Source of the DNA: Bacteroidales bacterium
GTDB taxonomy: Bacteria > Bacteroidota > Bacteroidia > Bacteroidales > F082
Assembly (NCBI GenBank): GCA_900771045.1
Contig: CAAGMM010000357.1
Location: 1 to 12,443 of the forward strand
Reading direction: 5' to 3'
Length of the DNA: 12,443 nucleotides
Shown here: positions 1-8,600 of the stretch, piece by piece
Position numbering within the stretch: the first letter of the stretch is position 1
Layout: every line of letters begins with the position of its first letter
The notes under the pieces: generated by a model
What the model was told of the DNA's origin: nothing
Database searches by the model: none
Seen by the model: only the letters and a program-made list of their open reading frames with translations
Position numbers and translations under genes: made by a program

Positions 1-32
1 CACTCTTTCCCTACACGACGCTCTTCCGATCT
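1..32 (+). other. Illumina TruSeq adapter contamination
   Basis: The first 32 bases match the universal Illumina TruSeq read-1 adapter, lacking only its first A and ending in the diagnostic CTCTTCCGATCT. This is not genomic DNA. It shows that the window starts at the raw edge of an assembled contig that was not adapter-trimmed. In-frame protein homology of the first gene resumes right after it. Confidence 0.97.
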
Positions 33-454
33 CCTGCCGTCTCGTGATGGAGGCCGCCACGATGACGAAAGGTAACCAGATTTTCGCTTTCGATATGGGC
101 AAGCCAGTTAAGATTGTCACTCTCGCCCGCAAGATGATAGAATTGGCCGGTTTCCAGCCGGATGTCGATATAAAAATCGAATATACCGGACTGCGTCCCG
201 GTGAGAAACTCTTCGAAGAGGTATTGTCGAATGCGGAAAACACCATTCCGACATCACATAACAGAATATTCATAGCACGTGTCCGCGAATACGAATATGA
301 AGAAGTTTTGGCCGACAACAAAAAACTGGAATGTCTGTCGCGAAACGTTGATATAGAGGGAATAGTGCGGCTTATGAAGGCCATTGTGCCAGAATATATC
401 AGCAAAAATTCCGTCTTCTCCATCTACGACGAACAGGAAAAAGAAAAAAAATAG
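33..454 (+). CDS. CapD/FlaA1-like nucleotide-sugar dehydratase/epimerase, C-terminal part
   Basis: This is a 5'-truncated gene; about 139 C-terminal residues remain. Family knowledge: CapD/WbpM/FlaA1-type proteins are NAD(P)-dependent UDP-N-acetylhexosamine 4,6-dehydratases/epimerases that make sugar precursors for surface polysaccharide, and many are membrane anchored. Seen: residues in the open frame before the first possible start read CRLVMEA, as expected for the conserved helix of this family, followed by the FDMGKPVKIVTLA segment and the hallmark GLRPGEKLFEEVL. The catalytic N-terminal Rossmann domain and the Ser/Lys active-site region are missing because the contig ends. The GTG at 44 and ATG at 47 are internal codons, not starts. 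The C-terminus is lysine/glutamate rich and ends in TAG at 452. The next gene is tRNA-Pro with its own promoter, so this is probably the last gene of a polysaccharide operon. The exact substrate cannot be told. Confidence 0.88.
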
Positions 455-496
455 AATTTTTTTATGCGAAATGATATTTTATAATAGTTTTTTTCG

Positions 497-504
497 TACC
501 TTTG
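497..504 (+). promoter_or_regulatory. Bacteroidetes -7 promoter element for tRNA-Pro
   Basis: TACCTTTG fits the Bacteroidetes TAnnTTTG -7 consensus and lies 15 bases upstream of the mature tRNA 5' end. The T-rich stretch around 475-480 could serve as a weak -33 element, but no clear TTTG is present there. Confidence 0.7.
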
Positions 505-519
505 CACGCAGAATGGTTT

Positions 520-593
520 CGGGATGTAGCGCAGCCCGGTAGCGCGCTTCGTTCGGGACGAAGAGGCCGCAAGTTCGAATCTTGTCATCCCGA
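520..593 (+). tRNA. tRNA-Pro (anticodon CGG)
   Basis: A full cloverleaf can be drawn. The acceptor stem CGGGATG (520-526) pairs with CATCCCG (586-592), discriminator A is at 593, and the D stem is GCGC/GCGC. The anticodon stem CTTCG (547-551) pairs with CGAAG (559-563) around loop TTCGGGA, giving anticodon CGG at 554-556 with G37, as usual for tRNA-Pro. The T arm is GCAAG-TTCGAAT-CTTGT with one G-U pair. The 3' CCA is not encoded (ACAA follows), so it must be added by nucleotidyltransferase. It reads proline codon CCG. Confidence 0.97.
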
Positions 594-737
594 CAAACCA
601 AACAAAGAAGTAGAAGCTTCTTGAATTGGGATTAGCGAGAATTGGTGTTTAACCAATCAGAGGTGGTGTGTTTCCTGTTTTGATATATGTAACAATTGTT
701 TAAGACGCGGCTGTTGCACGTCAGTGGTGTTGTAGCA

Positions 738-2552
738 ATGATAAAGAGAAAGGATAATTATCAGGAACGCAGGTTCGTCATTATCGGCATCTTTGCCGTG
801 ACGGCGTTAGTGCTTCTTGTCAAAATATTCATCCTGCAGGTCTGGGACACATCGTACAAACAGCTGTCCGACAAAAATACAGTCCGCTTTATGACGCAGT
901 TTCCAGTCAGAGGCGACGTTTACGACAGGAAAAACCGACTTCTCGTCTATAACGAGGCCGCATACGACTTGATGGTCATCCCCGCGCAAATAAAGGACTT
1001 AGACACAAATTATTTGTGTAAGTTATTGAATATCAATAAAGAAGACTTTGAAAGCAGACTTTCTAAGGCGAAGAAATATTCAAAGTTTCAGCCTTCTGTC
1101 TTTTTAAGGCAGATGACGAAGGAACAATACGGCGGCATCAGCGACAAATTGTTCCGCTTCCCGGGTTTTTATTTCGTGAATCACGCCGTCAGGCACTATC
1201 CGTACCCCATTGCGGCCCATACCTTGGGAAATATTGGCGAAGTCTCCCAAAAAGACATTGAAAATGATGCCTATTACAATTCGGGAGACCTTATAGGGAA
1301 ATCGGGCGTGGAATATTTTTATGAGAAAAAGCTTCGCGGTAAAAAGGGTACGAAAGCTATAATCGTGGATGTTCATAACCGCGAAAAAGAGAGTTTTCTG
1401 AACGGCGAACTCGACACGCTCCCCATTTCCGGCTGTGACCTCATCCTCAGCCTCGACGCCGAACTACAGCAGTATGGCGAAAGCCTGATGAACGGCAAAA
1501 CGGGTTCCGTCGTCGCCATAGAGCCGGCAACGGGACAGATACTCGCCATCGTTTCGTCCCCGAGTTATGACCCTAACGACCTCGTCGGACGCACGAGGGG
1601 GGAAAAATACAGCGAATTGCTGAACGATGAAGGGAAACCGCTGTTTAACCGGGCGGCGTCGGGGACTTACCCTCCCGGCTCGACATTCAAGATCCTCAAC
1701 GGCCTGATAGGCCTTCAATGCGGAGTGATAAACGAACATTCGACATACATCTGCAATGGGCCTTTGAGCTTCCCCATCAAATGCACGCACAACCACCACA
1801 GCCCGACGTCACTTATGGAAGCCGTGGAAAACTCCTGTAATCCGTACTTTTGGAACGTGTTTTGGGATATGCTGAACGCGAAAAAGCTCGGCGGCGTGAA
1901 GGATGCCTTCGACTATTGGTATGACCACGTTTTGAAATTCGGCTTCGGCAGCAACCTTGCCACGGATTTGGCTTTCGCAGTAAACGGACGTATTCCTTCG
2001 AGCATATATTACGACAATATCTACGACGGGACCTGGAATGCCTGGACAGTGAGGTCGCTAAGTATAGGACAAGGCGAGATACTCGTCACGCCGGTGCAAC
2101 TTGCCAACTATGCCGCCGCAATAGGGAACGATGGTTTTTATTATCCGCCGCACATCATACGGGCTTTCAGCGACGGCTCGCCAATCGACAGTGCCTTTAC
2201 GACGAAAGTGACTACCGACATCGCTCCAAAGCACTTCAGGACGATGAAAAACGGAATGAGACGCGTCTTCGAGGGCAGCCACGGCACGGCGAGATATTCC
2301 GCCATCGACGGCATAAGCGTGGCAGGCAAGACGGGGACGGCACAAAATCCGCACGGAAAGGACCACTCCATCTTCATCGCCTTCGCGCCGGTTGAGAATC
2401 CGCAAATCGCCATCGCCGTCATCGTCGAAAACGCCGGCTTCGGCTCCACATACGCCGCACCAATCGCCTCCCTGATGATAGAGAAATATATAAGGGGTTA
2501 CGTCAAGAGAACCGATGTCGAACAGAGAATTATGGAGATGGAGTTGAAATGA
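738..2552 (+). CDS. mrdA: Penicillin-binding protein 2 (peptidoglycan DD-transpeptidase)
   Basis: A class B PBP of 604 residues, a normal length. It is the transpeptidase of the elongasome: it crosslinks new peptidoglycan in the periplasm and partners RodA. Seen: a short charged N-terminus, one membrane anchor at about residues 13-34, a PBP-dimer/pedestal region to about 225, then the transpeptidase domain. Its catalytic motifs are intact: STFK (315-318, serine nucleophile), SCN (366-368) and KTGT (531-534). The frame stays open back to a TTG at 696. I chose ATG 738 because PBP2 proteins have only about 10-15 residues before the anchor. No Shine-Dalgarno is seen, as is usual in this phylum. 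The gap from the tRNA (594-737) holds small dyads (AGAAGCTTCT at 612-621, ATTGGT/ACCAAT at 641-657) but no clear TAnnTTTG, so the gene may partly be read from the tRNA promoter. It overlaps rodA by ATGA. The mreBCD genes often linked to this pair are not directly upstream. Confidence 0.95.
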   Translation: MIKRKDNYQERRFVIIGIFAVTALVLLVKIFILQVWDTSYKQLSDKNTVRFMTQFPVRGDVYDRKNRLLVYNEAAYDLMVIPAQIKDLDTNYLCKLLNINKEDFESRLSKAKKYSKFQPSVFLRQMTKEQYGGISDKLFRFPGFYFVNHAVRHYPYPIAAHTLGNIGEVSQKDIENDAYYNSGDLIGKSGVEYFYEKKLRGKKGTKAIIVDVHNREKESFLNGELDTLPISGCDLILSLDAELQQYGESLMNGKTGSVVAIEPATGQILAIVSSPSYDPNDLVGRTRGEKYSELLNDEGKPLFNRAASGTYPPGSTFKILNGLIGLQCGVINEHSTYICNGPLSFPIKCTHNHHSPTSLMEAVENSCNPYFWNVFWDMLNAKKLGGVKDAFDYWYDHVLKFGFGSNLATDLAFAVNGRIPSSIYYDNIYDGTWNAWTVRSLSIGQGEILVTPVQLANYAAAIGNDGFYYPPHIIRAFSDGSPIDSAFTTKVTTDIAPKHFRTMKNGMRRVFEGSHGTARYSAIDGISVAGKTGTAQNPHGKDHSIFIAFAPVENPQIAIAVIVENAGFGSTYAAPIASLMIEKYIRGYVKRTDVEQRIMEMELK

Positions 2553-3805
2553 GAAACGATGCCGTGACATCAAAAATCGACTGGTGGATAGTTCTGATCT
2601 ACTTAGTCATTACAACGACGGGGCTGCTCACGATATACGCCGCCGTCTATGATGCCGAGCACACGGACATATACGACCTCTCGACGAGTTACGGCAAACA
2701 GTTTCTGTGGCTTGTCGTGTCGTTCGGTGCGGGGCTGTTTCTTTTATGTGTGAACGCGCGTTTCTTCAACAACGTGGCGTATATCATCTACGGCGCGGCA
2801 ATCCTACTGCTAATGGCGACGCTCGTCGTCGGCAGCACCATAGCCGGCTCAAAGTCGTGGATAAACCTCGGCTTTATGTCGTTCCAACCCTCCGAATTCG
2901 CAAAATTCGCGACCGCATTGGCCTTGGCGCATTATCTCGACAAAATCGACAGAGACTTCAAAAAAACAGGCACGCAACTGACGGCATACGCCATCGTGTT
3001 CTTCCCGATGATGCTCGTCCTGCTTCAGGGCGATGCCGGTTCAGCATTGGTTTTCAGTGTTTTCCTCATCGTTTTCTACAAAGAGGGGATGTCGGGACGC
3101 ATTCTCATCATCGGACTTGCCGCCATAGCGATATTCGTTGTGACGCTACTCGTAGGGAAGATCATGACAATCATCGGCATTATCGCCGTCTGCGGCATAA
3201 TATTGTTTCTGTTAAAGAAGAAAAAAGAATATATCTGGAAGATGCTCGGGATAGCATCGATAGCCATAATATTCTCATTATCAGTGGATTTTATGTTTAA
3301 CAATGTGCTGAAGCAACATCAGCGGACGCGTATCAACATCATCCTCGGACTTGAAGACGACCCTCTCGGTGTAGGATATAACCTGAGGCAGTCGAAAACG
3401 GCCATCGGTTCGGGCGGCGTCTTTGGAAAAGGCTTCCTGCACGGCACGATGACGAAGTACGATTTCGTTCCGGAACATCATACCGACTTCATTTTCTGCA
3501 CTATAGCCGAAGAGCAGGGCTTCGTCGGCGTGATACTGCTGTTCATCGTTTATGTCGCGCTTATGGTCAAACTCGTGATGATGGCCAACAGACAACGCTC
3601 GACGTTCAGCCGAATATACGGTTATTCAACAGCCTCGATATTTTTTTTCCATTTCTTCGTGAACATCGGAATGACGATAGGACTTCTGCCCGTCATCGGA
3701 ATCCCGCTGCCGTTTATGAGTTACGGCGGTTCGAGCCTGTTCTTCTTCACCGTGATGCTGTTCGTCTTTATAAAACAGGACGCAAACAGGAAAGACATTT
3801 TGTAA
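2549..3805 (+). CDS. rodA: RodA, SEDS-family peptidoglycan glycosyltransferase
   Basis: A polytopic membrane protein of 418 residues in the FtsW/RodA/SpoVE (SEDS) family. Family role: it polymerises glycan strands from lipid II and works as a complex with PBP2. Seen: around ten hydrophobic segments; QPSEFAK at 113-119 containing the conserved Glu116; GDAGSA at 161-166; the PEHHTDFIF block at 308-316 with Asp313, corresponding to the essential Asp of SEDS proteins; and the signature PLPFMSYGGSS near the C-terminus. The order PBP2 then RodA with a 4-base ATGA overlap supports RodA over FtsW and suggests translational coupling. A Lys-rich loop near 222-227 lies between two membrane segments. The gene ends only 5 bases before a repeat element, and no terminator is visible between them. 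Confidence 0.95.
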   Translation: MRNDAVTSKIDWWIVLIYLVITTTGLLTIYAAVYDAEHTDIYDLSTSYGKQFLWLVVSFGAGLFLLCVNARFFNNVAYIIYGAAILLLMATLVVGSTIAGSKSWINLGFMSFQPSEFAKFATALALAHYLDKIDRDFKKTGTQLTAYAIVFFPMMLVLLQGDAGSALVFSVFLIVFYKEGMSGRILIIGLAAIAIFVVTLLVGKIMTIIGIIAVCGIILFLLKKKKEYIWKMLGIASIAIIFSLSVDFMFNNVLKQHQRTRINIILGLEDDPLGVGYNLRQSKTAIGSGGVFGKGFLHGTMTKYDFVPEHHTDFIFCTIAEEQGFVGVILLFIVYVALMVKLVMMANRQRSTFSRIYGYSTASIFFFHFFVNIGMTIGLLPVIGIPLPFMSYGGSSLFFFTVMLFVFIKQDANRKDIL

Positions 3806-3809
3806 CTTC

Positions 3810-3908
3810 AGGTGGTCCCTAAATTAATTTTTATTGATTTTGTGTCGGTTTCCGAGCAGATTGCCGCACAGAAAAAAGGACGTATAGCGAGCTATGTAAC
3901 CGATTGAT
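3810..3908 (-). repeat. Truncated copy A of an intergenic MITE-like element
   Basis: These 99 bases align end to end, with one gap and scattered mismatches, to the reverse complement of the right part of the element at 10221-10418. The longest exact stretch is 25 bases (3884-3908 against 10320-10344), and CGAGCAGATTGC is also shared. The copy starts with the element's terminal repeat (AGGTGG) five bases after the rodA stop. It stops abruptly at 3908, where sequence related to the 3' end of the LRR gene begins, so the other terminus is missing. It contains the hairpin-forming core ATAGCGAGCTAT. Confidence 0.8.
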
Positions 3909-4025
3909 ATTCTTTCGGAAGTTGAGTTCATCGAGGAAAATGACGAGCCGGCCGTGTGCGTGACACGCAATGACGACAGCACGGCGACGTACATTCATCC
4001 CAGGAAGGTTGACTTCTGGAAATGA
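3909..4025 (+). pseudogene. 3'-end remnant of an LRR-protein paralogue
   Basis: A short open stretch encodes a tail matching the C-terminus of the 5626-9909 protein. It shares VEF-(I/V)-EEN and PAVCVTRNDDSTATY, then ends in PRKVDFWK-stop where the large gene has PKNVRFGKE-stop. DNA identity is exact over 41 bases (3951-3991 against 9832-9872). The frame closes upstream at a TAA (3897-3899) inside the repeat element, and there is no start or signal peptide. This is the scrap of a once larger gene whose 5' part was lost at the junction with the repeat. Whether it is a decayed neighbour or a tail left by recombination cannot be decided here. Confidence 0.82.
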
Positions 4026-4029
4026 GAAT

Positions 4030-4059
4030 AGTCGAAAGTTTAAGGTTTCAAATCGTCAG
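4030..4059 (+). repeat. Left arm of inverted repeat around the ATPase gene
   Basis: AGTCGAAAG, a variable 10-base middle, and CAAATCGTCAG are seen here. The reverse complement of 5475-5503 carries the same two blocks around a 9-base middle. The arm starts five bases after the stop of the LRR remnant and about 160 bases before the ATPase start. It could mark the edge of a gene cassette. No target duplication is obvious. Confidence 0.5.
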
Positions 4060-4106
4060 ATTGACAAGCCGTCAAATTGCTGAAAGATTTTATTTTTTGC
4101 AAAAAA

Positions 4107-4138
4107 ATTGCGTGTGTTGAAAAAAAACACTACTTTTG
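4107..4138 (+). promoter_or_regulatory. Bacteroidetes promoter for the ATPase gene
   Basis: ATTG at 4107-4110 and TACTTTTG at 4131-4138 are separated by 20 bases, a good fit to the TTTG-N19-21-TAnnTTTG consensus. Transcription would start near 4145, at the left edge of the palindrome that follows. Confidence 0.72.
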
Positions 4139-4145
4139 CAGCCGT

Positions 4146-4169
4146 AAAAATGTGTAATTACACACTTTT
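4146..4169 (+). promoter_or_regulatory. 24-bp palindrome at the start of the ATPase leader (possible operator)
   Basis: The core TGTGTAATTACACA (4151-4164) is a perfect 14-base palindrome, flanked by AAAA and TTTT with one mismatched pair at 4150/4165. It sits directly downstream of the -7 element and just before the ATPase start, so a protein bound there would block transcription. It could also fold as an RNA hairpin. An operator for a dimeric regulator, or a recognition site tied to mobility of the ATPase gene, are both inferences. Confidence 0.55.
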
Positions 4170-4192
4170 GTGGAATACAGATGTTTTTTGCC

Positions 4193-5452
4193 ATGCAAAT
4201 CAATAGAGACTTTTATCTTCAAAAACTCATTCATGCGTGCGGGAATCGCATGATAAAAGTTGTCACCGGCATGCGCCGATGCGGTAAGTCATACCTGTTG
4301 CTTACTTTGTTCCGCCAGTATCTTTTGGAAAACGGCACTCAAGAGAATCATATTATTACAGTAGATTTAGAAGACCGCGAAAACAAAGCACTGCGAGATC
4401 CGGACGCATTGCTGCATTATATCCTTGATCGGATTCCGAATAAGGATGAGCATTACTATGTGTTGTTGGATGAGGTGCAATTGGTTAACGAGTTTGAAGA
4501 TGTGCTTAATAGTTTTCTGAAAAAGGACTGGGTTGATGTCTTTGTGACGGGCAGTAATGCCAAATTCCTCAGCAAGGATGTCATTACCGAGTTCCGTGGA
4601 CGAGGTGATGAAATACGTATTCATCCGCTGTCGTTTCGCGAGTTCTCGGCCTATAAGCAGGAGCAACCGGAAAAGATGTGGATGGAGTACATGCTGTATG
4701 GCGGTCTTCCACAGGTCGTGTTGGAGAGTGATACAAACAAGAAGAGAGAGCTTCTCCGCAACCTGTTCACCCACACATACTTGAAAGATATTAAGGAACG
4801 CAATGCCATCCAAAATACAGACGATTTGGATGAGATTGTCAATACCATTGCCTCATCCATAGGATCTCTCACTAACCCGAACAAAATCGCCAATACCTTC
4901 CATTCTGCAAAACAGAGTGATATTGACGCCAAGACAATAGCCAAATATCTTGAATATATGGAGGATGCGTTTATGATTGAGCGTTCTGTCCGCTATGACA
5001 TCAAGGGACGGAGGTATATTGACACCCCGTATAAATATTATTTTGAGGATTTAGGACTTCGAAACGCCCGCATCGGTTTCCGTCAAACGGAGGGAACGCA
5101 TATAATGGAAAACATGATATATAACGAACTGAGGGCTGTCGGTTGTCAAGTGGATGTCGGTCAAGTTGTCGTGGAACAGAAAGACAAAGAAGGCAAACGC
5201 AAACGCATCAATCTTGAAGTTGATTTTGTCTGTAACCAAGGGTATAACCGTGTATATATTCAATCTGCATACGCACTGTCGGACAGCACAAAGCGCCAGC
5301 AGGAATTAGCTTCGCTTAATAAAATCTCAGATGGATTCCGCCGGATCGTTATTGCCGGAAGCATGCAGCCAACCTGTATGAACGATAACGGAATACTGTT
5401 TGTCAATGTATTGGATTTTCTATTGAATCCATCCAAATATGCAAACGAATAA
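4193..5452 (+). CDS. AAA-type ATPase with C-terminal DUF4143
   Basis: About 419 residues, the usual size for the AAA_14/DUF4143 family. The architecture is an N-terminal P-loop ATPase followed by a restriction-endonuclease-like DUF4143 domain. Seen, counting from ATG 4181: Walker A GMRRCGKS at 30-37, Walker B YYVLLDE with Asp97/Glu98, a sensor-like VFVTGSNA strand, and FRGRGDEIRIHPLSFREF typical of the family. The second half contains EVDFVC, which resembles a degenerate nuclease-fold motif. I prefer ATG 4193, giving MQINRD, because family members begin with M-x-I-x-R a few residues before the first helix; ATG 4181 would add four residues. The gene is single, has its own promoter and palindrome, and lies between inverted-repeat arms. 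Its base composition looks more AT-rich than PBP2 or the LRR gene, which hints at acquisition. The family is expanded in Bacteroidetes and archaea, and its cellular function is not established. Confidence 0.9.
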   Translation: MQINRDFYLQKLIHACGNRMIKVVTGMRRCGKSYLLLTLFRQYLLENGTQENHIITVDLEDRENKALRDPDALLHYILDRIPNKDEHYYVLLDEVQLVNEFEDVLNSFLKKDWVDVFVTGSNAKFLSKDVITEFRGRGDEIRIHPLSFREFSAYKQEQPEKMWMEYMLYGGLPQVVLESDTNKKRELLRNLFTHTYLKDIKERNAIQNTDDLDEIVNTIASSIGSLTNPNKIANTFHSAKQSDIDAKTIAKYLEYMEDAFMIERSVRYDIKGRRYIDTPYKYYFEDLGLRNARIGFRQTEGTHIMENMIYNELRAVGCQVDVGQVVVEQKDKEGKRKRINLEVDFVCNQGYNRVYIQSAYALSDSTKRQQELASLNKISDGFRRIVIAGSMQPTCMNDNGILFVNVLDFLLNPSKYANE

Positions 5453-5474
5453 TCTATACGGAAAATGTCTCACC

Positions 5475-5503
5475 CTGACGATTTGACAATTAGGCTTTCG
5501 ACT
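5475..5503 (-). repeat. Right arm of inverted repeat around the ATPase gene
   Basis: CTGACGATTTG (5475-5485) and CTTTCGACT (5495-5503) are the reverse complements of the two blocks at 4030-4059, in matching order and spacing (9 against 10 bases). It begins 22 bases after the ATPase stop codon. The shared outer boundary is the A/T of AGTCGAAAG; beyond it the flanks differ. Confidence 0.5.
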
Positions 5504-5557
5504 TCAAGCCATGAACTACGGGTTAAACTTTTAAACTTTCATAATCAAAAAAAACCG

Positions 5558-5565
5558 TATTTTTG
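5558..5565 (+). promoter_or_regulatory. Bacteroidetes -7 element for the LRR gene
   Basis: TATTTTTG matches TAnnTTTG and would start transcription near 5572, giving a leader of about 50 bases. The -33 region is poor: TTTC at 5537-5540 is 17 bases away, shorter than usual. Confidence 0.6.
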
Positions 5566-5625
5566 CAACTTGGATTTTACCGTTTCTTCGTATATTAAAA
5601 ATATTGTAAACGAAGCACTTGGCTT

Positions 5626-8600
5626 ATGAACAGAAACATTTTCAGACTCTTACTCTCCGCGGCATTGATGATGTGCTGTACGTTTTCGGCTTTGGCAGAC
5701 CTCGGCACGCCGCCGAACAACGAAATCTGGTACACAACCGACAATGGCAAAAAACTTACCGCCGGCAAATATGATGTCGGCAAGTCTTTGTGCGGGAGTA
5801 CGATAAATGAGCATGGGGAAAAAAACGGCCATTACTACATCAAGTTCGATGCCATTATTGAGTATATCGGCGAAAGCGACTTCAATAGTGAAGACCATAT
5901 TACCGAAGTCTCATTGCCGAACACAATCACCAGTATCAGAGACAAGGCATTCAACGACTGCGACGGACTGGTTACGTTCCACATGCCAAATTCCGTGATA
6001 AACTTAGGCTATTGCGCATTCTACCATTGCGACAAGCTGAAGAATCTGACCCTCGGCAGCGGACTGAAATATATAGGGAGCTATGGTGAAACGTATGGCG
6101 TCTTCGAAGAGTGCGACGCTTTGGAAGCCGTCGCCATTCCTGCTTCGGTAACACTCTTGGGCCGAAACGCATTCTACGACTGTAACATACTGAAGTTCGT
6201 CGCCATAGGCAGCGGAGTGACAAGCATTACCGAACAGGCATTCTACCACTGCGCTGAACTGAAGTCGGTAGTCATCGATAACGAGGCCGGCTTGACGATA
6301 GGCGAAAAGGCCTTCAAGAATTGCAAAAAGCTAGAATCGGTGTCGTTCCTCGGCAACACGCCGCCCACATCTTTTGGAAGCGATTGTTTCTATAACTGCC
6401 CAATTAAATACCACGTGTTGGAGGAATACTACGAGACATACAACGCCAACAGCTTCATGAGCGGAAAAGTGGTGGCAGGGCCTCCGTACAACGAAATCTG
6501 GTACACCACCAACAACGGAGGAACGGCTGGATATTCACACATTTCAGAAGATCCTCCTAAACTGAACGCCCACATGGGCAACCACGGTGTGCAGTTCTTC
6601 AACGGCAATCCGCCTGAATTAAGCTCAAGCTACAATTGTTTCTATGGTTGCTCCAACCTTGTGTCCGCAGTGCTGCCTTCGTCCATCACTTTTGTTGACC
6701 ATTCTGCTTTCGATGGTTGCAGTAGCCTTGTGTCCGTATCCATCCCAAGTACGGTGACGGGCATTGGAGACTATGCTTTTCAAGGATGCTATAGCCTTCA
6801 GGACATCAAACTTCCTGACGGATTTGATTTTATCGGTGCTAGAGCATTTTGTGGTTGTCATAGTTTACAGTCAATAACGATTCCAAGTAGGGTAAATACA
6901 ATTTCAATAAATGCTTTTTCCGACTGCTACAGCCTTCGTACTATGATTATTTTGGGTACGATCCAAAACATAGGAAAAGCTGCATTTCATAGTTGTTCTA
7001 ATCTTTCCGAAGTCTTCTATCTGGGTGATGGGACACCCGATTGCAGCTACACGGGCAGTGACAACAATCAGCCGTTTAAATTCAGTCCAGCCACTATTTA
7101 TGTGAAGGATGTGGCGGGTCACGGCAACTGGGACGACCGTCCGGTGCGCTCGTGGCGTTCGGGCAGAGGCGACGGCTCGGCGGCAAGCCCATTGGAGATC
7201 GGGAACTATCCGCAACTCTACGGCTTCTCGCTTGAGGTTAAATATATGAATGGCGCGAACCTGTGCGCCAAACTGACGGCAGACATCAAGGGCAGCAACA
7301 ATGTGCTGAACGAGGATGGGACACCCAAGGGCGTGTTCAAGCAGTGGGAACCGATAGGTGGAGAGGGATATGGCTACAGGGGCGAGTTCGACGGCGGCGG
7401 CCACACCGTAAGCGGACTTTACTTCAACGACGGAAGCCGGCAGGCCGTGGGGCTTTTCGGCAAGGCTGCCGGTGCCAATGACAATCCCGCCTATATCCAC
7501 GACGTCGGCGTCAAGGACAGTTATTTCCGTGGCAAGAGCCACGTAGGCGGCATCTGCGGCGACCTCGCAATCGGACGGATGGATAACTGCTGGAACGGTG
7601 CGACAGTTGAGTCGAGAGGCGGTTTAGTCGGCGGCATGGCGGGTTCATGCTGGAATTATGCATCCATATCCAACTGCCACAACGTAGGCAAGGTGTTGGA
7701 AGGCTATCTATGCGGCGGCATCTGCGGCGCAGTGTATTCATCGCAGATTGCCGACTATTCCCTCAGCAACTGCATCTCGTTGGACACCAAATGCAGCAAG
7801 GCCTATACGCTTGCTGCGGGATGCCGCGAAAGCAAGGTCAACAACGTTTCCAGCAAGAACGCCGAAGCCTTTGCTGTCGGCGAGGTATGCTATATACTGA
7901 ACGGCTACCAAACATCGGACTCGAACAAATGGCGGCAGTACCTGGGAATTGACGGCTGTCCAATCCTGTCGGGAAATTATTTAGTGTATTATAATGCGAC
8001 ACCGCAATCCTACTATAACTATGACGGGGACATTTCCGGCTCAGGCACGGCGGACGACCCATACAGGATAGGCAACAAGTTCGAACTGCAAATGTTTGTT
8101 GACATTGTCAACGGAGGGAAACTAACAGCCTGCGGCGTCCTGACGGCAGACATCATTGTAAACAAAAACGTGCTGAAAAGCAACGGCGACCCCAACAGCG
8201 GCACGTTTGAGCCTTGGTTTCCGATAGGCAGCTGGGGCAGCGAGCCCGACACCTACAACGGCTACAGCGGCGAGTTCGACGGCAGCGGCCATACCATCAG
8301 CGGACTTTACTTCAATGATGAAAACAGATCGGCGGTCGGGCTTTTCGGTATGGCCAACAATTCCGGAAATGTAACTGCCTACATCCACGACGTCGGCGTC
8401 AAGGACAGCTATTTCCGGGGCAAGAGCCACGTTGGCGGCATCTGCGGCGACTTCGCAAACGGACGGATTGAGAACTGCTGGAACGCGGCGACCGTTCAGT
8501 CGGCAGAAGGCACCGCCGGCGGCATAGTCGGTTCATGCTGGAAATATTCGACCGTGTCAGGCTGCTACAACACAGGCAGAGTGGAGGAAGGCACAAAATG

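Noticed and set aside
696..737. TTG at 696 as start of mrdA.
   Set aside because: It would add 14 residues before the charged N-terminus, and PBP2 homologues start shortly before the membrane anchor. ATG 738 fits better.
2058..2573. Minus-strand open frame of 171 codons opposite mrdA.
   Set aside because: It is a shadow of the PBP2 transpeptidase domain and has no family-like features or promoter.
4193..5452. ATPase as a phage-defence gene working with the LRR protein.
   Set aside because: The two have separate promoters, different composition and no shared domains. Neighbourhood alone does not support a joint system.
6904..7542. Minus-strand open frame of 212 codons opposite the LRR gene.
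   Set aside because: It is opposite well-supported LRR/GLUG coding sequence, and its content mirrors the GLUG repeat codons.
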